From a candidate division TM6 bacterium GW2011_GWF2_37_49 (GTDB taxonomy: Bacteria > Babelota > Babeliae > Babelales > RVW-14): 32,551 bases of DNA. A program made the translations under genes and the position numbers. Shown here piece by piece: positions 25,121 through 32,551 of the stretch. Numbering within the stretch: position 1 is the stretch's first letter; every line of letters begins with the position of its first letter. The stretch spans positions 1-32,551 of the forward strand of contig LBTE01000012.1 in assembly GCA_000989955.1 (NCBI GenBank). The letters run 5' to 3'. The notes beneath the pieces are model-generated. The model made no database searches and was not told the DNA's origin. It worked only from the letters and a program-made list of their open reading frames with translations.

Positions 25121-25419
25121 GATATTGACCCTCTTTTTAAAATTTTTAAAACTTTAGAACCCTGCCCCCAAAATTAGATAATAATCGATAATGATATTTT
25201 TTTAAGTTCATAATCACAAATTATCTTGAGCTTTGGAGATTTTATCAGAGTAAATTTTCAACCTCAAGTAAGAATATTTAAAAAATAAAACAATGAGGAT
25301 TCGATAGTATATATTGAAATAAAAAAAATAAAACAATTGATTGAGAGACGGTTTTGAGTGTGTTGAATGTGGCTTAGATTAGTGCATGTCTGGTAAGAAT
25401 AAAATTTATTTTCATAAAC
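25121..25419. other. A+T-rich intergenic region upstream of nrdG
   Basis: This 299-base gap separates the nrdG start from the cysS stop, both on the minus strand. It should hold the nrdGD promoter and the end of the cysS transcript. I see no gene, RNA, repeat copy or convincing NrdR palindrome in it. Confidence 0.4.
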
Positions 25420-26760
25420 TCAGAGCTTGATCTTTGTGTCACGAATTTCATACCCCAATACCTTGAGCTGATCACGTAATTTGTCAGACAAAGCCCAATT
25501 CTTATCTCGGCGAGCTTGTTCTCGTTGATTTATGAGCTCTTGAATTTGTGGAGTAATTTCTATTTGTTCTTCTAAAATTTGTTTGAGTGAAAAACCAAGA
25601 ATATTTACAAGAATTGATTTGGTAAAGTTAATAAGTTCTGAATTTGCTTTTATTTCCGATAAATTTTCAAATATCAAGCCAATAAGCTTTGGTGTATTCA
25701 GGTCATCGCATAAAGATTCGAACATTTTTAGTGCAATTTCGTTTTGTGGAACGCTTGTTGATGTCTGTTTAATTTGATGATCTCCAAATGCTGCAACAAG
25801 TTTTTTGTAAGCTGTTTGACTTGCATTTAATTCATCACAATTGAAATCGATTGGAGTTCGATAGTGATGTTGCAGAAAAAAATATCTTAAAATCATTGGA
25901 TCGAATTTTTTAAAAATATCTTTGAGTGTTACAAAATTACCAAACGACTTTGACATTTTTTCTTTGTTGATTGTTATAAATGCGTTGTGCAGCCAATAAT
26001 TTGCTAAAACACAACCGTGCAAGCCCTCGGATTGAGCAATTTCGTTTTCATGATGAGGGAATATTAAATCGGCTCCCCCTCCGTGAATGTCTACAGTTTT
26101 GCCGAGTAATTCGCTGGCCATAACAGAACATTCTATGTGCCAACCAGGCCTACCATAACCCCATGGCGAATTCCAAAACATTTCATCATTGTTTCCCTTC
26201 CATAGAACAAAGTCCTCTGGATTTTTCTTACGAAAGTCAACCTCTATTCGTGCGCCGGCCTGCTGGTCATACAAGCTTCTTCCAGAGAGCTTTCCATAGT
26301 TATTGAAGGTTGAGATATCGTAATAAACGTCTGAATCAATAACGTAAGCGTTTTTATTTTTTAAGAGCTCTTTAATAAAAATTATAATTTGTGGAACATA
26401 TTCAGTTACTCGTGGTTCGGAGTTTGGGCTAAGGCAACCAAGGGCTGCCAGATCTTGATGATATGCTTCAATAAATTCATTTGCAAGTTCTTTATAAGAA
26501 CCAATATTGCCTAGTTGTTGCGCTTTATTTAATATTTTGTCGTCAATGTCTGTAAAATTTCTTACGTAGTTAACGTCATATCCAAGAAATTTAAAGAGCC
26601 TGACAAGTACGTCAAAATTAACGTAAGATCTACCGTGCCCCAAATGAGAATAATCGTATGGAGTTATACCGCAGACATAAATTTTAAGTTCATTTTTTCT
26701 TAGTGGGACGAATATTTCTTTTTTCTTACTTAAACTGTTTGTAAGTTTTATTTCAAACAT
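25420..26760 (-). CDS. cysS: Cysteinyl-tRNA synthetase
   Basis: This 446-residue class I synthetase charges tRNA(Cys). The first zinc ligand and HIGH region are C30-GITPYDYSHLGH42. Other zinc ligands are in WHIECSVMA and FPHHENE, and KEKMSKSFGN carries KMSKS (268-272). The C-terminal anticodon-binding helix bundle ends with LRDQLKVLGYEIRDT, a common CysS ending. GAGGAT precedes ATG. A strong hairpin with four Us lies between it and the thioredoxin gene upstream, so it may be expressed partly by read-through. Confidence 0.96.
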   Translation of the reverse strand: MFEIKLTNSLSKKKEIFVPLRKNELKIYVCGITPYDYSHLGHGRSYVNFDVLVRLFKFLGYDVNYVRNFTDIDDKILNKAQQLGNIGSYKELANEFIEAYHQDLAALGCLSPNSEPRVTEYVPQIIIFIKELLKNKNAYVIDSDVYYDISTFNNYGKLSGRSLYDQQAGARIEVDFRKKNPEDFVLWKGNNDEMFWNSPWGYGRPGWHIECSVMASELLGKTVDIHGGGADLIFPHHENEIAQSEGLHGCVLANYWLHNAFITINKEKMSKSFGNFVTLKDIFKKFDPMILRYFFLQHHYRTPIDFNCDELNASQTAYKKLVAAFGDHQIKQTSTSVPQNEIALKMFESLCDDLNTPKLIGLIFENLSEIKANSELINFTKSILVNILGFSLKQILEEQIEITPQIQELINQREQARRDKNWALSDKLRDQLKVLGYEIRDTKIKL

Positions 26761-26779
26761 ATCATCCTCGTTGAAAGTA

Positions 26780-26811
26780 AAAGAACCCTGATTCTTAAGT
26801 CAGGGTTCTTT
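26780..26811 (-). terminator. Intrinsic terminator between thioredoxin and cysS
   Basis: A perfect 12-bp stem (AAAGAACCCTGA with TCAGGGTTCTTT) encloses an 8-base loop. On the minus strand the right arm ends in a run of four Ts. It lies 5 bases after the thioredoxin lipoprotein stop and 19 bases before the cysS start, so it ends the first transcript or attenuates read-through into cysS. No T-box features are seen. Confidence 0.75.
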
Positions 26812-26816
26812 GTCAA

Positions 26817-27317
26817 TTATTGATTTGCTTCTTCTTCAGTTGTTTCTTTGACCTTAATTTCAAGCTCTTCTTTGCTAATTTTACCTGTTGTTCTGTCGAG
26901 CTCTTGCCCTTTTTTGAAAATAACTACGGTTGGAACGCCCTTGATGTTTTGTGATTCTGCCAATTCTTTTGATTTATCGATGTTGATTGCAATAAATTCA
27001 CATTTATCTGCATATGATTTTGCTACTTCTTCAAATGCTGATTGCATTTCTTTGCAAACACTGCACCATTCTGCATAAAATTTTGCTACAACTATTTTGT
27101 CAGACTTGAGAGTCGCTTCAAGTTCTTCTTTGGTTTCGATATTTTTGATCGATGTAGCCCCTGCTTCCTCTTTTGCGCCTTCTGTTGTTACTGGAGCGAT
27201 TGCTTCTGTTTCAGTTGCTGTAGCCGTGACTTCTTCTTTTTTAGACCACCAGCTGCATCCTGTTAGGGCAACCAAAGTAAACATACCAACAAATAATAAT
27301 GATGACTTTTTCATCAT
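26817..27317 (-). CDS. Thioredoxin-fold lipoprotein
   Basis: The 166-residue protein has a lipoprotein signal with lipobox LTGC, so C21 is lipidated. A low-complexity acidic/threonine linker (about 25-58) follows, then a thioredoxin domain. The redox motif is WCSVC (84-88) in FYAEWCSVCKEM, and the cis-proline motif is GVPTVVIFKKG. It should be tethered to a membrane facing the periplasm and act in thiol-disulfide exchange or oxidative folding. The CSVC dipeptide differs from classical CGPC. AAAGGA precedes two consecutive ATG codons. It is divergent from ftsL. The cysteine-bearing secreted orphans in this window are possible clients (inference). Confidence 0.88.
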   Translation of the reverse strand: MMKKSSLLFVGMFTLVALTGCSWWSKKEEVTATATETEAIAPVTTEGAKEEAGATSIKNIETKEELEATLKSDKIVVAKFYAEWCSVCKEMQSAFEEVAKSYADKCEFIAINIDKSKELAESQNIKGVPTVVIFKKGQELDRTTGKISKEELEIKVKETTEEEANQ

Positions 27318-27458
27318 AAAAAAAATCCTTTAAAAATAAATATTATAATTAAAACGATAAAACGACTGATGTTTATAATATCTGGAAAATTTAAATTAGT
27401 ATAGATATGATCTCTGTAAAAGGAATTATATTAAATTTTTATTTACAAAGAGAGCAAA

Positions 27459-27728
27459 ATGATTCGTTTTAAGTCGGGCCGATTGCTTATAATTACTTTC
27501 ATGTGCATGGTCTTTATTAAAATTTATCAGCATAATCTGATTATACGGTTAAATTATGAGCATCAGCGATTAGAGATCAAAAAAAGTCAACTAAAGAAGC
27601 AAAAAAATGATTTACTTAGTCAACTTTGCTTTTTAAAAGACCCAAGATATGTGACAACCTTTGTGCAAGAGTCGTTAAATATGGATAAGTTAAAATTTTC
27701 ACAAGTTATGACCTTTACGGGCTTTTAG
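27459..27728 (+). CDS. ftsL: FtsL-like cell-division protein
   Basis: This 89-residue bitopic protein has a short basic N-terminus, one membrane helix (about residues 8-25), and a charged coiled coil rich in Lys, Gln and Leu (about 30-57). The C-terminal segment LKDPRYVTTFVQESLNM resembles the FtsL/FtsB ending. FtsL links FtsQB to FtsWI at the septum. Sequence similarity in this family is low, so the call rests on topology and its position 17 bases before ftsI. AGAGAG precedes ATG. Confidence 0.7.
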   Translation: MIRFKSGRLLIITFMCMVFIKIYQHNLIIRLNYEHQRLEIKKSQLKKQKNDLLSQLCFLKDPRYVTTFVQESLNMDKLKFSQVMTFTGF

Positions 27729-27745
27729 TTTGGAATACAGTTTTT

Positions 27746-29398
27746 ATGTTTAAAAAATTTAAAGACTATCAACTTCGTTTGGCGTTTGTTTTGTGTGGCT
27801 TTGTTCTTATATACATTGTTATAGTGGTACGACTTTTTTTGTTGCAAATTTATCAACAAAATTTTTTTAAAGAACTTGCACTAAATCAGTACCAAATATC
27901 AATGAAAATTAATATGCCTCGAGGTGTAATTTATGATAGAACTGGTCAATGTCCATTGGCCTTTAATTGTAGCGCTCAATCTGCCTTTATTTTGCCTCAC
28001 CAATTCACAGAAACAAAGAAAATAGAACATTTTTTAAAACATAATTATCCGGCTGTTTATAAAAAACTTAAAAACCATCCCGAAAAATACTTTTTTTGGG
28101 TGGACAGGGTTCTTTCGGATTTCCAAATTAAAAAAATTAAGAGTTATAACTTAAAGGATATTATTTTTATTGATGAACCTAGAAGGGTTTACCCATCCGC
28201 AGCTGCAGCCCATTTAATAGGTTTTTCTGATATTGATGGAAGGGGTATTTCTGGAATAGAGATAGAATTTGAGCAATGGCTTGCCGGTAAGCAGGCCCAT
28301 TTAACTGTTCAGCGAGATGCTAGGTCCAATAATTTTTATTTTGAAAAAAATATAGATAAGATTGGCGCTAAGGGCAATCCGTTGGTTTTAACAATAGACG
28401 GAAAGTTACAAACATTGGCTTTTGAAGCCCTTAAAGATGCTGTTGAGCATTACCAGGCTATTTCTGGCTCTGTGTTAGTGATGGATCCAGAAACAGGTCA
28501 AGTTCTTACGATGGCCAATTATCCGACATTTAACCCTAATCAAAAAGGTATCACAGATCTTTCTATAACAAAAAATTTTATAGTTACAGAGTGTTTTGAG
28601 CTTGGATCAGTAATGAAGGTTTTTTTGGCGATGTCAGGGTTTGCAGAAAAAGTTGTAACTTCTGATGAAATATTTGACTGCGAGGGCAAAATTGCCTACG
28701 TAAATGGTTTTAAAGTTGAAAACTGGAAGAGTCTGGGAGTTATGCCTTTTTCCGACTGTATTAAATTTTCTAGTAACGTTGTGTGTGCAAAAGTCTCTAC
28801 ACGGCTTGGTTCAAAGCTTTATGATCATCTTACAAAAATAGGTTTTGGAGTGAAGACTGGAATTGAGCTACCTGGAGAGCGTAACGGATTTGTAAATCCT
28901 CCGTCCAGATGGAGCAGGTCATCACCACTCGTGATGTCATTTGGATACGAAATTACGGCGAGTTTGTTGCAGCTTGGAAGAGCTTTTTGCGTATTTTCTA
29001 ACGGAGGGTACCTGGTCCAGCCAACAATAGTTTTGGAACCTAAAAAAAATGGACAATATCCTAAAAAAACAAAGATTTATGATGATGAAATAATTCAAGA
29101 AATGAGATCCGTGTTAAAGGGGATTGGAGATTTGCACCATATTAAAGGCTGCCTTATTATGGGCAAAACTGGCACTGCGCGCTGTGCTCAAGGCCACGGT
29201 TATTCTCAATCTGAGCACTTGTACACTTTTGCTGGTATTGTGGAAAAGGGTGATTACAAGCGAGTAATAGTAACATTTATTAACAGGCCTCAAAAAGTCC
29301 ATCTTTGGGCATCTGAAGTTGCTGCTCCGTTGTTTCAACGGGTGGCAGAACGTATGATATTGTTAGATGCGCAGGATAAAAAACAAATTATGATATAA
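27746..29398 (+). CDS. ftsI: Class B penicillin-binding protein (peptidoglycan transpeptidase, FtsI-like)
   Basis: The 550-residue protein has one N-terminal membrane helix (about 12-34), a PBP dimerisation domain beginning with MPRGVIYDRTG, and a transpeptidase domain. The catalytic motifs are S288-VMK291, S342-SN344 and K474-TG. GSVLVMDPETGQVLTMANYPTFNPN is typical of FtsI. It crosslinks septal peptidoglycan; the ftsL-like gene just upstream favours FtsI over the elongation PBP2. There is no C-terminal PASTA domain. Its presence with MreC implies a peptidoglycan wall. Confidence 0.93.
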   Translation: MFKKFKDYQLRLAFVLCGFVLIYIVIVVRLFLLQIYQQNFFKELALNQYQISMKINMPRGVIYDRTGQCPLAFNCSAQSAFILPHQFTETKKIEHFLKHNYPAVYKKLKNHPEKYFFWVDRVLSDFQIKKIKSYNLKDIIFIDEPRRVYPSAAAAHLIGFSDIDGRGISGIEIEFEQWLAGKQAHLTVQRDARSNNFYFEKNIDKIGAKGNPLVLTIDGKLQTLAFEALKDAVEHYQAISGSVLVMDPETGQVLTMANYPTFNPNQKGITDLSITKNFIVTECFELGSVMKVFLAMSGFAEKVVTSDEIFDCEGKIAYVNGFKVENWKSLGVMPFSDCIKFSSNVVCAKVSTRLGSKLYDHLTKIGFGVKTGIELPGERNGFVNPPSRWSRSSPLVMSFGYEITASLLQLGRAFCVFSNGGYLVQPTIVLEPKKNGQYPKKTKIYDDEIIQEMRSVLKGIGDLHHIKGCLIMGKTGTARCAQGHGYSQSEHLYTFAGIVEKGDYKRVIVTFINRPQKVHLWASEVAAPLFQRVAERMILLDAQDKKQIMI

Positions 29399-29404
29399 GA
29401 CAAT

Positions 29405-29651
29405 GGGCTCATAAACAGGGCTATACATTGACCATGCTTACCCGGAGACCGCATTGTGTCGGCCTTGTATTTAAAATGATAATTTTTTAGACGTGGCATA
29501 CCGGCATTGATCCATGGCGGACTGGCGAATGAATTTTTCAAAACATGCAAAAAATGGCATCGGCTTTGAGGGCGCCGGTGGAGTGCTCGTTTTGAATTTT
29601 GAAAAACGTTTACACAAAATAAAAATTACTCAAACGAGTTACGCCAAATGA
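29405..29651 (+). repeat. Dispersed repeat family, copy C, with a 45-codon remnant frame
   Basis: It lies between converging ftsI and pssA. GCTATACATTGACCATGC matches the minus strand of copy 1, 29473-29492 is identical to 20 bases of copy 3, and RMNFSKHAKNG matches RMNFRKIAKN of copy A at the same spacing. An open frame of 45 codons with ATG at 29514 and TGA at 29649-29651 begins MADWRMNFSK and contains GIGFEGAGGVLVLNF, parallel to GCRFERL...VLN in copy 3. It runs 13 bases into the end of pssA. A stop just before the ATG marks it as a fragment. Confidence 0.5.
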
Positions 29652-30466
29652 TGCCCTGAATCGTGCAAATCCTCTTCATTCAAAGGCTTGTACAGCAGAT
29701 TTGAAACAAAAATGTACAGCATTTTAGCAACAACAAATAAAAAATAAGCAACGAATAGCAATAAAAGCGTTTTTACTAGACTAAAAACAACAGCAACAGA
29801 TATAAACACCGCTACTGCCGCAACATACAATTCTTTGCGAATATGTTTAAATGTTGGAACGCGTACTGTTGCAACCATCAACCCAGAGCAAACAAAGATC
29901 AACAATCCTAATATTACCCGTCCCCAAAAATGAGGATTTACTACACCAAAATTTAATATAATCGAGGCAAAAAAACATGCAACGATTGGAGTTGGAACCC
30001 CGATAAAATAATGAGTTTGATCGCTGGCTGTGATATTAAATTTTGCAAGGCGCAAAACGCCAAACAACAACAATGAAGAGCAAATTAATAAACCCAAAAA
30101 CCCGAATTTGTGAAGCTGCCAGCTGTAAACCAAAAACGCAGGCGCCAAACAAAAAGTTATGGCATCTGAAAGCGAATCTAGCTGAAGACCAAAACTGCTG
30201 GCCGTTCTGAATAATCTTGCAATCTGGCCATCCAGCGAGTCCATCATCGAGCCAAAAAATATGCAATAAGCAGAGGCAACAAATTCACCTTCAGCTGCAA
30301 AAATTATCGAGCAGAAGCCAAAAAGCGCGTTTCCAAGCGTGAAAATATTCGGAATGATCTGCAGTCCTTTTTTAAACTCAATGTTTTTGAATTTATTAAA
30401 ACGAGTTTTTTTTTGTTTTAACCTCGGTTGGAACTTTACAGCGTTGTCTGAATTTTTCGAAAACAT
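29639..30466 (-). CDS. pssA: CDP-diacylglycerol-serine O-phosphatidyltransferase
   Basis: The 275-residue inner-membrane protein carries the full CDP-alcohol phosphotransferase signature D-G-x2-A-R-x8-G-x3-D-x3-D, in LDGQIARLFR...GLQLDSLSD (about residues 79-102). It has six to eight membrane helices. The PNIFTLGNALFGF start and the APAFLVYSW segment favour phosphatidylserine synthase over PgsA. It transfers a phosphatidyl group from CDP-diacylglycerol to serine, the first step to phosphatidylethanolamine. The N-terminal tail of about 35 residues is basic and rather long. AAGGAATTTTAT precedes ATG. It lies 21 bases after grpE, probably in one transcript; psd is not in the window. Confidence 0.9.
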   Translation of the reverse strand: MFSKNSDNAVKFQPRLKQKKTRFNKFKNIEFKKGLQIIPNIFTLGNALFGFCSIIFAAEGEFVASAYCIFFGSMMDSLDGQIARLFRTASSFGLQLDSLSDAITFCLAPAFLVYSWQLHKFGFLGLLICSSLLLFGVLRLAKFNITASDQTHYFIGVPTPIVACFFASIILNFGVVNPHFWGRVILGLLIFVCSGLMVATVRVPTFKHIRKELYVAAVAVFISVAVVFSLVKTLLLLFVAYFLFVVAKMLYIFVSNLLYKPLNEEDLHDSGHHLA

Positions 30467-30487
30467 ATAAAATTCCTTAAAACAAAA

Positions 30488-31003
30488 CTATTTTGCAACT
30501 GTTACTTGGGCATATCTAACAACCTTGCCCTTAAACAAATACCCCTTGCTTACCACGTCAACTATTTGACCAGATGGGTGATTTGACGACTCGACTTGTG
30601 CTATTGCTTCGTGGAGCTCAGGATTAAAATCACCTGAAACCTGAACCTCTTTAACATCTAAATCCGTCATTGTTTTTAATAAGTTTTTATAAACAACACT
30701 CAAACCTTCACTCCATGCTTCGGGCTGCTCATTTGTCCCTGCAGTAGCCGCATTTAATGCACGATCCAGATCCTGCAACACAGGCAAGAGCTTTAAAATT
30801 ATGGCCTCTTCGCCAATCAAAAGCCACTCAGCTTTTTGCTTTTCAATACGTTTTTGAAAATTTTGAAAATCGGCATTTAAACGTAAAAAAAGATCTCTGT
30901 AGTCAACAACGTTCTTGGCCTCTTGAGGCGCTTCCTGCAAACCGTTTTCCACTTCAGAACTAATATCAGAATTAATCGATGCATCTTTTTCTGTGTCAAA
31001 CAT
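30488..31003 (-). CDS. grpE: Nucleotide exchange factor GrpE
   Basis: This 171-residue cochaperone releases ADP from DnaK. It has an acidic N-terminal tail, a long coiled-coil helix (DLFLRLNADFQNFQKRIEKQ, about residues 36-56), the four-helix segment ILKLLPVLQDLDRAL, and a beta-wing containing FNPELHEAIAQVES and VVSKGYLFKGKVVRYAQV. The length is slightly short but complete. dnaK and dnaJ are not adjacent. It leads the grpE-pssA pair. Confidence 0.95.
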   Translation of the reverse strand: MFDTEKDASINSDISSEVENGLQEAPQEAKNVVDYRDLFLRLNADFQNFQKRIEKQKAEWLLIGEEAIILKLLPVLQDLDRALNAATAGTNEQPEAWSEGLSVVYKNLLKTMTDLDVKEVQVSGDFNPELHEAIAQVESSNHPSGQIVDVVSKGYLFKGKVVRYAQVTVAK

Positions 31004-31133
31004 TTAAAACCCTATCAAGAACAATAAAACAAAAGTCTTACAACTCATCAAATTAATTATATGAAAGTTTTTAAAGGAAATAAAGACTATTAAAATAAAT
31101 TGACTATTGTTAATTTATTAAGGCAAAACCAAC

Positions 31134-31150
31134 GACACTGAACCAGTGTC
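31134..31150 (-). terminator. Possible terminator hairpin after the right-edge gene
   Basis: A 7-bp perfect stem, GACACTG/CAGTGTC, has a 3-base loop. It lies 46 bases beyond the stop of the minus-strand gene ending at 31196, and a T-rich but interrupted stretch follows on that strand. It is a plausible but weak terminator. The rest of 31004-31195 shows only A+T-rich sequence. Confidence 0.35.
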
Positions 31151-31195
31151 TTCAATTTATCAAATCAAAAATTTAAGTAAAACCATATTATTTGC

Positions 31196-32551
31196 CTAGT
31201 CAGCCGGGCCCAACAAAGCCCTGAGTTTTACGACTTCTGCATCACCGGCACGATATTTTTCCAGAGAGTTTAGCAAGTTTTCAGCACCCTCAACGTGACC
31301 ACGCTGTCGCTGTTTTTTGATTGAATAAATAGCCTCCTTAAACCCGATGCTACAACTCAACAACTTATCCCAGGCAAGCAAGTTGATACCCTCTGTAGCT
31401 TGGTAATAAGCGCTCCCTGTCAACACGGTCAACATTCTATCACAATATTTACGATTTTCAGGTTTTTGCAAATCTTCAGTCGACATTTTATTAATCAATG
31501 CCGAAATGATCAATAACGCATAATCAACCATTGTCCAACTCGGATTGGGGCTCAGTATCAACCAACGACGAGCAAAAACCGCAGCACAAGCCGAAGTTGT
31601 CTTATCTAAAATGTCAGGACTTACAAAGTTAATTGAATTTATTATGGCATTAAGTTTGCGCAGTTCAGATTCTTTCAGATTATTGTAATAATAAGTTCTA
31701 AATATAAATCTTTTGCGCATCACCACATCAATTTTGGTTAAAAATTCAATCAAACACTTATCTCTATCTTTGGCAGGAAATTTGCTTATAGTGGCAAAAA
31801 GTTCATTCTGGAAGGCTATTTGGTTTAGATCATTCATCTTCGAGCTCACAATACCTTGTACAATTGTAACTATTTCATCAGTCGCATAGCCCTTGTTAGC
31901 TAATTCCCCCAAAATTTTGACAGCGTGGCTGGGATATAAACTATTAGATTTCAACATTTCTTTTGCAGCGCTTAAAGCCTCTTTGAGCATCAAACCTTGC
32001 TTAATTAAAGCTTTCCAAAAATTCGCAGGCAAATCAGTCCTGCCCAATTTTAAAAAATCTTGCGCTACAATATCAATTCCTTCAAACTCATAATTTTTGC
32101 TAACTAAAGCTCCAAGTATTTCATCTGCGTAGGTAATATTAACTTTTAACAGTTCTTTTGCCGCATCTAAGGCCTCTTTGAGCGCACAACCTTTATCAAT
32201 CAAAGCCACAAATAAATTCGGAACATAATACCGATCATTTTGCTGTATCAGCGCATCTGTGAGCGCCAAAACCTTTTTCAATAACACACAGTCAACAGTT
32301 GGCGCCAATCGCAACAACTGTAAATATGTTAACGCTCGCTCGTTCAAATTCGTAATCTTATCGGCACCTTTAATAAAAAAATCGAATGCTCGTTCATCCA
32401 ATTTTTGACTCACCTGTAAAAACATTAATAAATTATGCGTAGGCCAAAACAGATCATAAAAATCAAGATCCACAGCGTTCGGCTGTGATATATAAAGCTT
32501 TAAGGCCCACAAGCTCGGCAAATCTACTGAGCGAGCTAAAATTTTATCTAC
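31196..32551 (-). CDS. Helical-repeat protein of unknown function, 5' end beyond the window
   Basis: The reading frame is open from the stop at 31196 to the right edge; codons upstream of the TTG at 32521 (32522-32551) are also open, so the gene is cut by the window. The visible part has about 450 residues. It is almost all helical, with internal repeats: ALIDKGCALKEALDAAKELL and ALIKQGLMLKEALSAAKEML, 68 residues apart, plus related units built on ALVSKNYEFEG and ELANKGYATDE. This suggests an ARM/TPR-like alpha-solenoid for protein binding. No catalytic motif and no family name can be given. Whether it has a signal peptide cannot be seen. Confidence 0.75.
   Translation of the reverse strand, partial: VDKILARSVDLPSLWALKLYISQPNAVDLDFYDLFWPTHNLLMFLQVSQKLDERAFDFFIKGADKITNLNERALTYLQLLRLAPTVDCVLLKKVLALTDALIQQNDRYYVPNLFVALIDKGCALKEALDAAKELLKVNITYADEILGALVSKNYEFEGIDIVAQDFLKLGRTDLPANFWKALIKQGLMLKEALSAAKEMLKSNSLYPSHAVKILGELANKGYATDEIVTIVQGIVSSKMNDLNQIAFQNELFATISKFPAKDRDKCLIEFLTKIDVVMRKRFIFRTYYYNNLKESELRKLNAIINSINFVSPDILDKTTSACAAVFARRWLILSPNPSWTMVDYALLIISALINKMSTEDLQKPENRKYCDRMLTVLTGSAYYQATEGINLLAWDKLLSCSIGFKEAIYSIKKQRQRGHVEGAENLLNSLEKYRAGDAEVVKLRALLGPAD

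Noticed and set aside
25290..25320. Possible NrdR box upstream of nrdG
   Set aside because: AGTATATATTG recalls the core of an NrdR box, but the flanking palindrome bases and the usual paired second box are missing.
14062..32551. Opposite-strand open frames of 60-115 codons inside nrdD, cysS, the giant gene and others
   Set aside because: They lie wholly within strongly supported genes and have no ribosome-binding site or family resemblance.
1..32551. CRISPR arrays, rRNA, intact transposases, prophage genes
   Set aside because: I looked for regularly spaced short repeats, rRNA motifs, and transposase or integrase signatures and saw none. The dispersed repeats are unevenly spaced and diverged.

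Overview
The window is A+T-rich and densely coded. It carries housekeeping genes in short, tightly coupled operons, and unrelated secreted or accessory orphan genes separated by decayed intergenic DNA. The gene set fits a reduced, host-associated bacterium: gatCA, dus, mreC, tyrS, cysS, nrdGD, ftsL/ftsI, grpE and pssA, two small M50 proteases, a giant secreted orphan, and several signal-peptide proteins without recognisable domains. My best guess is Candidatus Dependentiae (TM6/Babeliales). This is inferred from gene style and not from a marker-gene comparison.

Layout. 1-864: no convincing gene; strong hairpins, a degenerate repeat copy and a REP-like palindrome. 865-3461 (+): secreted PafA-like phosphatase and a secreted orphan. 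3821-8745 (+): overlapping operon MATE transporter-gatC-gatA-dus-mreC. 8785-9115: two tRNA-Arg genes (TCG, CCT), each followed by the same structured 54-bp element. 9250-13619: accessory region with two orphans, a Nudix-DinB/MDMPI pair and a DUF4160-DUF2442 pair, interleaved with repeat copies. 14062-19815 (-): a 1917-residue secreted protein with two GHKL (Hsp90-like) ATPase modules and a C-terminal HELLH metalloprotease motif. 19977-22550 (+): a catalytically dead M50 homologue, an active-looking M50 protease and tyrS. 22795-25120 (-): nrdG-nrdD. 25420-27317 (-): thioredoxin lipoprotein and cysS. 27459-29398 (+): ftsL-ftsI. 29639-31003 (-): grpE-pssA. 31196-32551 (-): helical-repeat protein cut by the right edge.

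Two things stand out. First, the giant protein combines an export signal with ATPase folds. Periplasm has no ATP, so an effector acting in a host cytosol is a natural hypothesis. Second, seven intergenic segments (about 268, 3505, 9840, 12817, 13791, 22570 and 29405) are diverged copies of one family. Conceptual translation on one strand of each gives the same protein-like pattern, broken by stops and frameshifts. It looks like an unknown gene or element that has multiplied and decayed, and copies lie at the borders of the accessory gene pairs.
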